Part shown: piece by piece, positions 55,334 to 64,000 of the stretch
How positions within the stretch are numbered: position 1 is the stretch's first letter
Layout of the letters: every line of letters starts with the position of its first letter
DNA from: UBA6168 sp041163745
Lineage (GTDB): Bacteria; Bacteroidota; Bacteroidia; Chitinophagales; Saprospiraceae
Direction of reading: 5' to 3'
Assembly (NCBI GenBank): GCA_041163745.1
Contig: JBEAQU010000033.1
Coordinates: 62,001 to 126,000 of the forward strand
Length of the DNA: 64,000 bases
Notes under the pieces: model-generated
The model's database searches: none
What the model was told of the DNA's origin: nothing
Seen by the model: the letters and a program-made list of their open reading frames with translations, nothing else
Program-made: the position numbers and the translations under genes

Positions 55334-56323
55334 CTACGCCTCGCCGTACAGGCCGGCAATGACGGCCGTCGTGAGCCGGGTTTGGCAAAGGTTGGTGTAA
55401 TTGGGTGTCCTTGCTTCCACAGCTTCCATGAAATCACGCCAAAAAACATGCAGCACCTCGTAGGGCTGCTGCGGAAGATCCCCTGCCAAGGCGTCCTGCA
55501 CCCGGAAGGCGGTAGTGCCGCCTCCCAAGGGCCGGATTTCCGGCGGCATGTTCCGAAACAGGGAGAACACTACCAGGGCATGGTCGAAACGAAGGGTGAT
55601 TTCGTACGTGGTGGATTTGAAACAGGTGACCAGCAGGTCGAAACCGATGGCCTCCTGCTCCGGAAGGGTCAGCTCGATGAGCGCCTCCGTATGGAGGTCG
55701 AAACCGGCTTCGTGGACCATCTCCCGCCGTACCACCTTGGCATCAAGGGCACCGGTCAGATAACAGACCGCATCAATGTTGTGTATGGCGCTTTCGAACA
55801 GTTGACCGCCTCCTGCCAGGGAGACCTGCTTGGCAAATCCGCCCCCTGAGCTGATCTGGGTCGCCGTACCGAATTCGCTGCGCACATGCCGTAGCCTCCC
55901 CAGCACCCCGCTGGCCACCAGACCCCGCACCACGTTCGTCACACCCATACTCCGACGCAGGAAACCGGCGCAGATGTCGGATGCGGGACGCATGGATTCT
56001 ATCTCCCGCTGCTCCGCCAGGCTTTTGGCCACCGGCTTTTCCAGATACAGGACGGAACGCTTGCAACGCAAGGCTTCGTAATAAGGCTGTCGCACACCAT
56101 ATGGACAAGCCACCAGCACGATGTCCGTATCGGAAGCCCCGGCAAGTCCGTCCGGCGAAAGCACCATCGGAATGCCATAGGCTCCCGCGGCCGTCCGGGC
56201 AGCCTGCTCGTTCACATCCAAAATCCAGGAAGGCCTCGCACCAGCCGCCTGGAGGATAGGTAGATGGGCGGCGAAAACAATGTCTCCCGCGCCGATGATT
56301 CCGACCGTCTTACCTTGTAACAT
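55334..56323 (-). CDS. Gfo/Idh/MocA family oxidoreductase
   Basis: This is a 329-residue protein. The N-terminal Rossmann domain has GKTVGIIGAGDIVFAAHLP and the family signature YLEKPVAKSL (EKP). The C-terminal alpha/beta domain carries GGGQLFESAIHNIDAVCYL with the conserved D/H region. Members oxidise or reduce sugars or sugar nucleotides using NAD(P); in polysaccharide loci they often make keto- or acidic sugars. Its start overlaps the upstream glycosyltransferase by 14 bases, so it is translationally coupled. Substrate unknown. Confidence 0.9.
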   Translation of the reverse strand: MLQGKTVGIIGAGDIVFAAHLPILQAAGARPSWILDVNEQAARTAAGAYGIPMVLSPDGLAGASDTDIVLVACPYGVRQPYYEALRCKRSVLYLEKPVAKSLAEQREIESMRPASDICAGFLRRSMGVTNVVRGLVASGVLGRLRHVRSEFGTATQISSGGGFAKQVSLAGGGQLFESAIHNIDAVCYLTGALDAKVVRREMVHEAGFDLHTEALIELTLPEQEAIGFDLLVTCFKSTTYEITLRFDHALVVFSLFRNMPPEIRPLGGGTTAFRVQDALAGDLPQQPYEVLHVFWRDFMEAVEARTPNYTNLCQTRLTTAVIAGLYGEA

Positions 56324-57542
56324 GTTCCTGTTGGTGCATGGCCCTCGCTACCGTCGCCAATGCCGGAACGAAGACATTTTCAAAATTGAAGGCCGTACGG
56401 AAACTGTCATATGCCGACCGGGAGCTCTCCTGGTACCTGTTCAGTACCGCTGAAATCACCGTGGTCAGGTTGTCGGCCGATAAGTCCGTGAAATATGCCC
56501 AAGGCCATTGCTCGAGGTATTCCCGGAAATGAGCTGTGTCGAAAAGCACCACCGGAAGTCCGACGGCCGCATATTCGTATATCTTGTTGGAAGCGGTCCC
56601 CAACGTTTTGTTCATCACATCCTGCTTGGTGAATATGGCCAGGCCGATCGTACAGGTCGATGCCAACTGCGGCACACTGCTGTACAGACTGAAGCCATGG
56701 AAGGACAACCGGTCGGCTACCCCGCGGCTGCGGGCTCTCTCCTCCAGGGATGCCTTGTAGCCCGGGTCAATCCAACCCTTCAGCACCAGTTCCAACGGAT
56801 GACCGTTCACTTTCCGATCCAATATGTCAATGACGGCCTCGTATCCATGGCCCGGGCCCAGCGCCCCCTGGTAGATCAATCGGACCGGTTGGCCGGCCGA
56901 CAAACGCCGTGCCTGGTAGAATCTTTCATAGAAACGTACCGCCGGAAAGTTGGGTATGACGAAGGTCTCCCGCCGGACGGCTTCCGCCGGATAGTACGAC
57001 AGCCGCTCCCGTGCAGGCAGCGAAAAGTAATCCACACAACCGAATATCCGCCGATGGTACCGCACCACCAGCCGCATGAGGGAAAACCGCCCCATCGGTA
57101 TATGCTCCGTATCGATGACGTCGTAACTGTTGAACCACGACAAGCCCCGGTAACCCGTCACCGGCAGGACCAACCAATAGGCCAACAGTCCCAGGTAGTC
57201 ATGTATCACCACCAACCCGTGCTTCCGGGTCCGCAGACTACGGGCCATGGCCAGGCAGTACCGCGCAAACCGAGCCATTTTCCATATGCTCGATTTGGCA
57301 GCGGCTTCCTGGACATCGTAACATCGCCCGACCTCCTTTAACAAGGGCCGTTGGGGATAGGATGCCGGGTCGAAACGGATGTTGTTCCGCAACATGGTGA
57401 CGGATCGGAAATACCCGGACAAAACCAAAATGGCATTCAGGGTGGGCGGCTCCGGCAACCCGCTGTACATGCAGACCAACACGTCCTTGCCCTTGGCATA
57501 CCGCCATATCGGGTCCATATTATCATCCGACTGTTTTGTCAT
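56310..57542 (-). CDS. Glycosyltransferase (GT-B fold, group 1-like)
   Basis: This is a 410-residue protein. The N-terminal half is atypical. The C-terminal half shows a GT-B donor domain: QPVRLIYQGALGPGHGYEAV, ELVLKGWID, LSFHGFSLYSSVPQLAS and GTASNKIYEYAAVGLPVVLFD, which is the NKIYEYAA-type acceptor to the E-x7-E signature. There is no strong membrane helix. It overlaps the oxidoreductase gene downstream. The donor sugar cannot be read from sequence. Confidence 0.85.
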   Translation of the reverse strand: MTKQSDDNMDPIWRYAKGKDVLVCMYSGLPEPPTLNAILVLSGYFRSVTMLRNNIRFDPASYPQRPLLKEVGRCYDVQEAAAKSSIWKMARFARYCLAMARSLRTRKHGLVVIHDYLGLLAYWLVLPVTGYRGLSWFNSYDVIDTEHIPMGRFSLMRLVVRYHRRIFGCVDYFSLPARERLSYYPAEAVRRETFVIPNFPAVRFYERFYQARRLSAGQPVRLIYQGALGPGHGYEAVIDILDRKVNGHPLELVLKGWIDPGYKASLEERARSRGVADRLSFHGFSLYSSVPQLASTCTIGLAIFTKQDVMNKTLGTASNKIYEYAAVGLPVVLFDTAHFREYLEQWPWAYFTDLSADNLTTVISAVLNRYQESSRSAYDSFRTAFNFENVFVPALATVARAMHQQEHVTR

Positions 57543-57588
57543 TGGCTACGACTTGGTTGGACCTCCTTCCGACAAACTCGGAAAAGGG

Positions 57589-58953
57589 TCAGATCTCCAG
57601 CTTTAAATAGTTGCGGAACACCCATTTCACGCCGAAATAGAAAAGGATGATTTTGTAAAGGTGTCCGAAGACGGACAGCACACTCGTCTCCACCTGAATG
57701 CACCCGGAGAATATCACCGGAATCCAAAGCAGAAACGCCGGTGAACTCCCCGCGGAGGTTCGGAACACCCAGGCATTTATCTGGTTGAAGAGCCATCCGT
57801 AGAAGAACATGAAGACAGCGCCGCCCAGGATACCGAAATTGACATAGGCGTCGCCCAGTTGCCCGATGTCCATCGAGGTCGGACCCTCCAACTCGAATCC
57901 GGTGAAACGCTTCATGTTCTCAGAGCCGCCGATCTTCGGTTTGTCCGGCCAAAGGAACCGGGGCACCAACGAGGCGGCGATGGCGCCGAATATCGTTTCG
58001 CCCCGGGCGAAAGGCTCGTATTCCGGTACATACCGGATGGCCATGGCGGTCAAGGATCCTTGGTTGGTGCGGTCCAAGACCCCGCTCAGCACCGCATTGC
58101 TGAACAACAGGGCCGGATTGGATACCCGGTCGCCCATCAATTCCTGAAACACCGTGGCCTTGCTCCCCATTCCCGATGCGTTGGCATCATACCAGGTCCG
58201 GGTCCGGAATTCGTATTTGATGGATTGTAGAAAGACCAGGATGACGATTCCGATGGCCGCCACCCCTATTTTTTTCAGGAAACTGACATGGTATTTCATC
58301 AGGAGCACGAACATCACGAACATCCCCATGAACACCAGCTCGGTGAACATCCCGTACCGGATCGATTTGATCACCGGAATCAGGAACATTCCGATCAGAT
58401 ATGGCTGCCGCGCCTCGTGCCCGGAAAAGAACAGGTACAGGCCACCCGCATAAATCAGGAGAGAACCGTATATGAACGGCAATCGGATGATGCTTGGTGC
58501 GACGGGCACCAGGAACGTGAACATGACACCCGCCCAGAACAATTTGATACCCACCTCCTGGTTGTCCGCCAACCAACGCTCTATGTCCTGCAGCCGTTGC
58601 TTGTGGTCAATGCGGATGTCCTTGGACGGCAGGTAGACCCCCGCCATGAGGGCGAGGGTTCCCGGGAAGGCGACACGGAAGTACTTTTCCGCATCGATGA
58701 CCATGACATTGAATCCCAGGTACCAGCTGTTGTCCTCCGGCAGGGTATACATGATGGCGGGGGATAACAGGTAACTCACGATGGCACTGAGTACCAGGAC
58801 GTCCAACGGCCGTACCTCCTTCCCCAGATGCCAGAGGAAATCGGTGAAGACCAGCGCCATCAGAACCAGGCTGACGGACAGGACATGCTCCAGCACCATC
58901 GCGGGTGCCGCAACCCAGGCCAGTAACAGGAGCAGACAAATCGCAAATCTCAT
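57589..58953 (-). CDS. Wzy-like O-antigen/oligosaccharide repeat-unit polymerase
   Basis: This is a 454-residue membrane protein with about 11 hydrophobic segments from MRFAICLLLLLAWVAAP onward. A large extracytoplasmic loop lies around residues 240-370 and contains RFLWPDKPKIGGSENM and SMDIGQLGDAYVNFGILGG, a pattern recurring in Bacteroidota repeat-unit polymerases. It would join lipid-linked repeat units on the periplasmic side, so the locus probably makes a block-polymerised O-antigen or capsule. No Wzx is in the window. Confidence 0.82.
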   Translation of the reverse strand: MRFAICLLLLLAWVAAPAMVLEHVLSVSLVLMALVFTDFLWHLGKEVRPLDVLVLSAIVSYLLSPAIMYTLPEDNSWYLGFNVMVIDAEKYFRVAFPGTLALMAGVYLPSKDIRIDHKQRLQDIERWLADNQEVGIKLFWAGVMFTFLVPVAPSIIRLPFIYGSLLIYAGGLYLFFSGHEARQPYLIGMFLIPVIKSIRYGMFTELVFMGMFVMFVLLMKYHVSFLKKIGVAAIGIVILVFLQSIKYEFRTRTWYDANASGMGSKATVFQELMGDRVSNPALLFSNAVLSGVLDRTNQGSLTAMAIRYVPEYEPFARGETIFGAIAASLVPRFLWPDKPKIGGSENMKRFTGFELEGPTSMDIGQLGDAYVNFGILGGAVFMFFYGWLFNQINAWVFRTSAGSSPAFLLWIPVIFSGCIQVETSVLSVFGHLYKIILFYFGVKWVFRNYLKLEI

Positions 58954-59043
58954 GTGGACGGGTTATCGGCGACAGGGCTTCCCCTGCCTGTTCTTTTCGG
59001 TATGGGGTTGTCGGGATCCGGAAGGGACAAATAGCTTGCCGCT

Positions 59044-60147
59044 TCAGGTCAGCTCGGCGATGCGCGCAGCGAAACGGGGGAACGAGAATGTGTCCTGCAA
59101 GCGACGGTAACCGGCTTCCCCCATCTCCGCACACCGCTCGGGATCCTCCATCAGCCGGCTCACTGCGTCTTCTATCGTATCGGGTGTCGGGTCAATCAGG
59201 AAACCTGACACCCCGTGGGATATCACATCCGTCGTGCCGCAGCCCAAAGACCCGATACAGGCTTTACGGTAGGCCATGGCTTCCAGGAAGACGATGCCGA
59301 ACCCTTCACCGGAACTGGGCAACAGGAAAAACCCACACTGTGCGTATAGCGCCTTGAGCTCCTCGTCGGTCACACCGCTCCGGATCCGGACGAGGTCCGA
59401 TACCCCCAGGTCGGCCGCCAAGCGGCGGTGCCGCTCCAGGTCGTCGCCATGGGCTATCAGCCGGTATTCCCAACCGAGCGCCCGCATCCGGTCCTGCAGC
59501 CGGCCAATGGCCTGTATGCTCTTGTCGATCCCCTTGTAGCCCTCGCCCTTGTCGAGGCGCGTGATGGACAGGAAGTAGGGCTCGCGCCGCAAAGGGACAG
59601 AGCCGCCGTCCCAATCCGACGGAATGGTATTGAAAATCGGAGCCACACGGTCCGAAGCCACCCCGTTCGTTCGGGAAAATGTCTGTCGGGTGTACTGGCT
59701 GACCGCCCAGAAGGCATCGATGTACCGGTAGAACGGAGCCAGATTGCCCCGGCGGTACCAGGCCTCGAAACCGTGCAGGATGCACACTGTCCGCACCCCG
59801 GTCGACATACGCCCGAACAAGGCCAGCGGCGCGAAGTTCAACAGTCCGACAACCAGCAGGTCGGGCTTCCCGGACAGGAACTGCCATAGGATCCGCGCCA
59901 GGAACAGGGCTTTGCTGCCGCCGGCTCCCCGGTACGGCCCCACCGCCCCCGCATCGTTGAGCGTCAGGACGGTACATACTGCACCGGGCTGCTGCCGGAT
60001 GGCCTCGACCAGGTTCCGGTTGAACCGGTGGATACCGCCGTTGCCGGCATAATTGGACAGCAGGCACAGCACCCGCTTCGGGGCCGCCGCACGGATTCCG
60101 TCTTTCGTATCGGTCTTTTTCAACACCTCGGTTTGATTATTTGCCAC
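59044..60147 (-). CDS. Glycosyltransferase family 4
   Basis: This is a 367-residue GT-B enzyme. The N-terminal domain starts around RVLCLLSNYAGNGGIHRFNR, with a glycine-rich loop; the donor domain has LSITRLDKGEGYKGIDKSI and LLPSSGEGFGIVFLEAMAY (E-x7-E), followed by CGTTDVISHGVSGFL. It is soluble and probably works at the membrane face. Its start overlaps the stop of the upstream GT4 by 11 bases, indicating coupling. Confidence 0.92.
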   Translation of the reverse strand: MANNQTEVLKKTDTKDGIRAAAPKRVLCLLSNYAGNGGIHRFNRNLVEAIRQQPGAVCTVLTLNDAGAVGPYRGAGGSKALFLARILWQFLSGKPDLLVVGLLNFAPLALFGRMSTGVRTVCILHGFEAWYRRGNLAPFYRYIDAFWAVSQYTRQTFSRTNGVASDRVAPIFNTIPSDWDGGSVPLRREPYFLSITRLDKGEGYKGIDKSIQAIGRLQDRMRALGWEYRLIAHGDDLERHRRLAADLGVSDLVRIRSGVTDEELKALYAQCGFFLLPSSGEGFGIVFLEAMAYRKACIGSLGCGTTDVISHGVSGFLIDPTPDTIEDAVSRLMEDPERCAEMGEAGYRRLQDTFSFPRFAARIAELT

Positions 60148-61342
60148 TATGGACCGCCATGCCGGTCTGCCCCACGGCGGTTCCAGAACCTGTCAGCCGC
60201 CGGATATGGTCGGCGTATCGGTCACCGTAATCGGACCAGGCAAGGGATTTCCGCCGGATGTCCTTCGCCGCGTCCTCCTTCATCCGCTGCAATTCCTCCG
60301 GATGCCCGTACAAGCGTTCCAGCCGGCCACGGATGACATCGGGCTGGCGAATCGGAACCAAAAAGCCGTTGACACCATCCCGGATGACATCCTCTCCGGC
60401 CGAATTGGTGCTGGCAATCACCGGCACACCACAGCCCATCATCTGCGGAATGACCATGCCGAAGCCGTCCTGGATGGAGGGCATCACCCCCACGTCACAC
60501 CGGGCCAACAATCCCGGCAGCTCGTAATGGTTGACGTGACCGAAGAATTTCCAGTTGGGCTGCCGATATTGCTCCACCGTCGACCGCATCTCGGCGTCCA
60601 CCTTTCCAATGAACCAGGCCTCCCACTTGTCCGGCGGGATCTCCAACCCGCGAAGGGCTTGGAAAAGATATACCAGCCCTTTCTGGACGGTCAGGTTGCC
60701 GAGATACACGATCCGGAAAACGGAACCGGACGGAGCGGCGGGGCCAGGTTGGAAGATATCACTGGTTCCGTAGTTGTTCAGCAACAATTTGTGCTCCGGA
60801 ATGCCTTCCGCTACAAACGTACGGCGTGCGAACAGGGAGGGAATGGAAATGTAGTCCGCTTCCTCATATTCCTGCAACTCTTTTTCGATGGTCCTGGGGT
60901 CGATGCGGAAATCGATGCCGAACTTTCCATACTCCTCCCGCAACAGGACATCCTGGTGGACGATATGCGCCGAGCCGCGCTCCAGCACACGAACCATACC
61001 CAAGGACCGCGCCTTGCGAAGGGAATGCAGGGACATCCCGCTCCATCCGATGAACACCTTTTGCCCGGCATACCGGGAAAGCTGTCCGGCCACCCATCTG
61101 TCAAACCATTCGTTCCATCGGTGTGGCTCCGGCCGCAGCCGCATCAGTACCGCCAAAGGTACCGCCGTCCGGATTTTGTCCACCGGAATGTCCTCCTTGT
61201 CCAACCGCCCCGCGAAACGCCGCATCAACCTGTTGCGCCGATAGGCATAAGTGGTGAACAAGCCTCCGAGCATACCTCGGGCGGACAACTCTTCCGCAAG
61301 GTTGAATGCATGAAATTTTCCGGAACAGGATACGATGACCAT
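60137..61342 (-). CDS. Glycosyltransferase family 4
   Basis: This is a 401-residue enzyme if started at ATG 61342 (MVIVSCSGKFHAFNLAEEL). The frame is open to 61693, but the extra residues read like the antisense of the neighbouring gene and would overlap it. The donor domain contains FRIVYLGNLTVQKGLVYLFQ, WKFFGHVNHYELPGLLARC, MPSIQDGFGMVIPQMMGCG and GVNGFLVPIRQPD, the standard group 1 pattern. The N-terminal domain is rather degenerate. Sugar specificity unknown. Confidence 0.88.
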   Translation of the reverse strand: MVIVSCSGKFHAFNLAEELSARGMLGGLFTTYAYRRNRLMRRFAGRLDKEDIPVDKIRTAVPLAVLMRLRPEPHRWNEWFDRWVAGQLSRYAGQKVFIGWSGMSLHSLRKARSLGMVRVLERGSAHIVHQDVLLREEYGKFGIDFRIDPRTIEKELQEYEEADYISIPSLFARRTFVAEGIPEHKLLLNNYGTSDIFQPGPAAPSGSVFRIVYLGNLTVQKGLVYLFQALRGLEIPPDKWEAWFIGKVDAEMRSTVEQYRQPNWKFFGHVNHYELPGLLARCDVGVMPSIQDGFGMVIPQMMGCGVPVIASTNSAGEDVIRDGVNGFLVPIRQPDVIRGRLERLYGHPEELQRMKEDAAKDIRRKSLAWSDYGDRYADHIRRLTGSGTAVGQTGMAVHSGK

Positions 61343-61448
61343 GATGATGCCGATGGGTCCGGACCCGGGTTCGCCCCTGGTCCGTTGGTGGTGGTTTCCG
61401 GTGAAAAGGTGGGCGGACCTTGCCTGTCCGACCCTTCCCCGGGTTGGT

Positions 61449-62471
61449 TCACAACAGGGCGGCCAAGGCGGCAGCGGCCTGTGCCGCCCGCTCGCGGTAG
61501 GTGTACCTGTCCGCAACGGAGCGGTCCCGTGCCCGGCGGCGAACAGCAGCGGCTTCTTCCGACGGCATCGACAGCAGCTGCCGAGCCACTCCGACCATGT
61601 CTTCCTTGTTCCGGTACAGGAAGATTTCCTGCCCTTCCCGGAAAAATTCACGGTGCTCCGGGCTGTCCGGTGCCAGCAGGATGCCCCCGGCACCCGGCAC
61701 CTCGAACGTACGCATATTGTGGTTCCCCACGTTGTGCGGCCGGAAGATGTTCAACTGCACCCGGTACGCCCGGATGGTCCGCCAATATTCCAGGCCGTAT
61801 ACGGCGTCATGGATACGGACATGGGGCAGCCGGGGCAGCCGTCCCTCCCAGCCATGACCGAACACATCCAGGGCGACGCCCCCCTTCGCCATGGCCAGCA
61901 GGTGTTCCACCCGGGTCTCGTCCGGATTGCCGACGAAACAAGCCCTCGCTATTTCCGGAACCTCCTCGATGGCCGCATAATCCGCCTCCGGCAATTCCAT
62001 GGCGAACGGCAGCCTGGCCGTGGCTATGCCGTACGAAGATGATATCCGCTCCATGACCGCCCGGCTGTAACACAAATGCAGGTCGTACAGACCGATGCTG
62101 TCGGTCACGTTACGGTTGCCACTGCCACGGCTGGAAAACAGGAAAGGATGGTCGGGATTGTAGTTGGCCAGGCGGATGCCACGGTCCCGCAACGCTTGCA
62201 AGACAGCCGGCGTGACCCGCATCCCCTTGAACACCCACACAACATCCGGCCTTTCCTGCTCCACCGCCGCCAGCAAGCCTTCGCCTACGGTCCGGTGGAT
62301 ACGGGACAAGCCCAGCCGGTACAATACCTTGTGTACCGGGGAAGCGTGGTAGTAGTCGTTGAAAACCTCTTCCGCCGGATAGGTGAAGACGGTGGCGTGG
62401 TCTGCCAGGTACCGTACGTAATGATGCTCCAATGCCCAGGACTGGAATTGTCCCGCTATCAATATCCTCAA
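61449..62471 (-). CDS. CgeB-like glycosyltransferase family 1 protein, TTG start
   Basis: This is a 340-residue protein that begins at a TTG (62471-62469) giving (M)RILIAGQFQSWALEHHYV. No ATG lies near the conserved N-terminus, and the TTG overlaps the upstream gene's TGA by two bases, so coupling is likely. VVWVFKGMRVTPAVLQALRD and LANYNPDHPFLFSS fit the N-terminal domain of CgeB/DUF3880 proteins; NHNMRTFEVPGAGGILLAPD and EGQEIFLYRNKEDMVGVARQ form the Glyco_trans_1_2 C-terminal domain. A start further upstream would overlap most of another gene and is rejected. Confidence 0.85.
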   Translation of the reverse strand: MRILIAGQFQSWALEHHYVRYLADHATVFTYPAEEVFNDYYHASPVHKVLYRLGLSRIHRTVGEGLLAAVEQERPDVVWVFKGMRVTPAVLQALRDRGIRLANYNPDHPFLFSSRGSGNRNVTDSIGLYDLHLCYSRAVMERISSSYGIATARLPFAMELPEADYAAIEEVPEIARACFVGNPDETRVEHLLAMAKGGVALDVFGHGWEGRLPRLPHVRIHDAVYGLEYWRTIRAYRVQLNIFRPHNVGNHNMRTFEVPGAGGILLAPDSPEHREFFREGQEIFLYRNKEDMVGVARQLLSMPSEEAAAVRRRARDRSVADRYTYRERAAQAAAALAALL

Positions 62472-63718
62472 TGCTTCGCGGATAGGGTGGTCGCCGCCTG
62501 TCCGTCCTGCCGCCCCGAAACCATGTCGGAGGGAACATGCAAGACAGCCAGCAACGCACGGATGATCGATTGGTAACTGTAGGTTGCAACCCGCCGGGCG
62601 GATGCAAGACCCATGACGGAACGCTCCGCTGACGAAAGGCCCAGGAGGGTGTCCAACCGGTCCGACAAGGCAGCGACATCGCCGGTCGGAAACGTATATC
62701 CGTTCACCCCTTCCTCCACCAGGTCGGCAGCACTGCCCGTCATGTCTGACAATATCAGGGGCAGGTGGAAATTCATGGCCTCGTTCGTGGACAATCCCCA
62801 GGTCTCGCCTTCGCCGGAACACATCACGAAAACATCCGCACAGGCATAGTACTCCGCAATCACACCCTGGTTCACAAACCCGGTGAGCAGCACGGATGAC
62901 GAAAGGCCTGCGCCTTCGATGTAAGCCTCCATCTCGGGTCGAAGAGCTCCGTCCCCGACCATCACCAGAAAGGCTTGCGAACGAAGCCTGCACCGGTCGA
63001 ACGCCGCCAGCAGGTCCATCGGCCTTTTCTTGCCAATGTATTTCCCGGAAAAAAGCAGCACTTTTTTTCGGATCGGTATGCCCAGGGCCGCCCGGCAAGC
63101 TTCGCGGCGGACGGCCAACCGGCTATGGTCGGCGGCGAATCGCCCGTTGTCCACCGCATAGGGGGCAAAGGCCAGCCGATCGTCCGGCACACCGTACCGC
63201 TTGTAGAACAACCGGTTCTGATTGCCTATGTACAGAAACCGGTGCGGCAGCCGGAACAAAATCCGACCGAACACCCATCTCCGCAGAAATAGGGAACGGC
63301 CGCTGCGACACCGCTCATGTATGTCGGGGCTTTCCCCCCGCAGACAGACCGTATGCCCCGTCAGACGGGCCGCCACCAAAGTCAGCAGATGGGTCAGATA
63401 CCCCCACCCGTGCACAATCACCACACTTTTTGGCGCCCGCCGCAGGAAACCGACCACCGCCGGATTGAACAAACCCCAGAAACTGTAGATTCCCGCCCGG
63501 GAAATGGCCTTGTTCTGGAGGAATACCGCCCGGTATCCCTCCAGAACGGGCAAGTCCCATTTTACGTCCACCCCGAATTCCCGGTCTTTCTCCCCATCCA
63601 GGCCATGCCTGGAACAGTACAGCACGGTCAACGCAATGGAAGGATGCGCAGCCATCTCCCGATAGAGCGGGGCAAAATACTGGATGGGGTGCGAATTCAG
63701 GTATATGATGTTGGTCAT
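62468..63718 (-). CDS. Glycosyltransferase family 4
   Basis: This is a 416-residue enzyme from ATG 63718 (MTNIIYLNSHPIQYFAPLY), the typical 'NSHPIQYFAPLY' start of one GT4 group. The donor domain has KKVLLFSGKYIGKKRPMDLL, LLTGFVNQGVIAEYYACADV and GEGETWGLSTNEAMNFHLP (E-x7-E). The frame is open to the right edge, but that part overlaps the next gene's coding frame. Its start overlaps the upstream stop by four bases (ATGA). Confidence 0.92.
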   Translation of the reverse strand: MTNIIYLNSHPIQYFAPLYREMAAHPSIALTVLYCSRHGLDGEKDREFGVDVKWDLPVLEGYRAVFLQNKAISRAGIYSFWGLFNPAVVGFLRRAPKSVVIVHGWGYLTHLLTLVAARLTGHTVCLRGESPDIHERCRSGRSLFLRRWVFGRILFRLPHRFLYIGNQNRLFYKRYGVPDDRLAFAPYAVDNGRFAADHSRLAVRREACRAALGIPIRKKVLLFSGKYIGKKRPMDLLAAFDRCRLRSQAFLVMVGDGALRPEMEAYIEGAGLSSSVLLTGFVNQGVIAEYYACADVFVMCSGEGETWGLSTNEAMNFHLPLILSDMTGSAADLVEEGVNGYTFPTGDVAALSDRLDTLLGLSSAERSVMGLASARRVATYSYQSIIRALLAVLHVPSDMVSGRQDGQAATTLSAKH

Positions 63719-64000
63719 GTCGGTTCGATGGTATCGGCGGAGGCGTATGCCAACAGTCCTCGGTACTCTTCGACCACCCTGGCATTGTGCCAGGATTGGC
63801 TGGCGACGGTCCGTGTCACCGGCTGGTATCGGAAAGTGCGTATCTTCTCCCACAAATCGCCGGCATCGCCCATCCGGAAGGTCCGGCACAGGTCTCCGTA
63901 ATATTCCGCCAACTCCGCACAGCCCCCGATGTCGGAGGTGATGACGTTGGCACCGCAGGCGATGGCCTCGTGCAGGGTCAAGGGACCAATCTCCACCCAT
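63715..64000 (-). CDS. C-terminal end of a glycosyltransferase family 4 (partial)
   Basis: The last ~95 residues of a GT-B enzyme, continuing beyond the right edge. They contain EIGPLTLHEAIACGANVITSD, the conserved donor-binding signature with Glu and the GxNV/IT step, then CAELAEYYGD and a helical tail ending SADTIEPT. The N-terminus and donor loop lie outside the window. The stop overlaps the start of the next GT4 by four bases, so the operon extends to the right. Confidence 0.85.
   Translation of the reverse strand, partial: WVEIGPLTLHEAIACGANVITSDIGGCAELAEYYGDLCRTFRMGDAGDLWEKIRTFRYQPVTRTVASQSWHNARVVEEYRGLLAYASADTIEPT

Noticed and set aside
54163..55449. Second long minus-strand frame overlapping the epimerase
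   Set aside because: No Rossmann or other motif; the 54144-55286 frame has GxxGxxG and YxxxK.

Overview
The window looks like a chromosomal segment from a GC-rich member of the Bacteroidota, probably a Saprospiria/Lewinella-like marine or sludge bacterium. Three things support this. A PorW/SprE-type lipoprotein of the type IX secretion/gliding system is present. A 2253-residue PKD-rich surface protein ends in a gliding-motility-associated (type B, CHU_C-like) sorting domain. The Bacteroidota promoter element TAnnTTTG recurs upstream of many genes. The genus is inference. I see no tRNA, rRNA, CRISPR array or insertion sequence.

Layout. 1-18.6 kb is a mixed housekeeping and envelope region: the tail of an ABC ATPase (possibly MlaF-like), an M1 metallopeptidase with a barrel-like C-terminal half, an M23 peptidase, PorW, a beta-CASP metallo-hydrolase, a lipoprotein, a DUF5723-like outer-membrane protein, a long-chain polyprenyl diphosphate synthase, a SWIM zinc-finger protein, a class III cyclase/TPR protein, a cystathionine gamma-synthase/lyase and an HU protein. 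18.9-26.7 kb holds the giant secreted protein followed closely by a radical SAM enzyme. 27.4-38.1 kb holds a TauE/SafE permease, a fused formiminotransferase-cyclodeaminase whose last ~170 bp are strikingly AT-rich, an unknown exported protein, a small beta-barrel protein, aspartate-semialdehyde dehydrogenase, FeoAB and a CBS-like PLP enzyme. A bidirectional terminator at 38.45 kb separates this part from the next.

38.5-64 kb is one long minus-strand surface-glycan locus that runs off the right edge. It encodes GT2, GT4, CgeB-like and GT-C glycosyltransferases, a Wzy-like polymerase, a Gfo/Idh/MocA oxidoreductase, an NAD-dependent epimerase-like protein, an AsnB-type amidotransferase, an SGNH hydrolase, a methyltransferase, two different NodU-type carbamoyltransferases, an SxtJ-like membrane protein and a 49-residue DUF5989-like membrane peptide. 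Many stop/start codons overlap, so much of the locus is probably translated as coupled operons. The combination suggests a polysaccharide decorated with carbamoyl (and perhaps amide, acyl or methyl) groups. The flippase and initiating phosphoglycosyltransferase are not in the window.

The most interesting points are the split SxtJ/DUF5989/SGNH/carbamoyltransferase module, the radical SAM gene paired with the giant repeat protein (which contains five exactly 51-residue repeats), a candidate leader or small RNA ending in a strong terminator at 7.6-7.7 kb, and the compositionally foreign tail of ftcD. All functions are read from motifs by eye; no database search was run.
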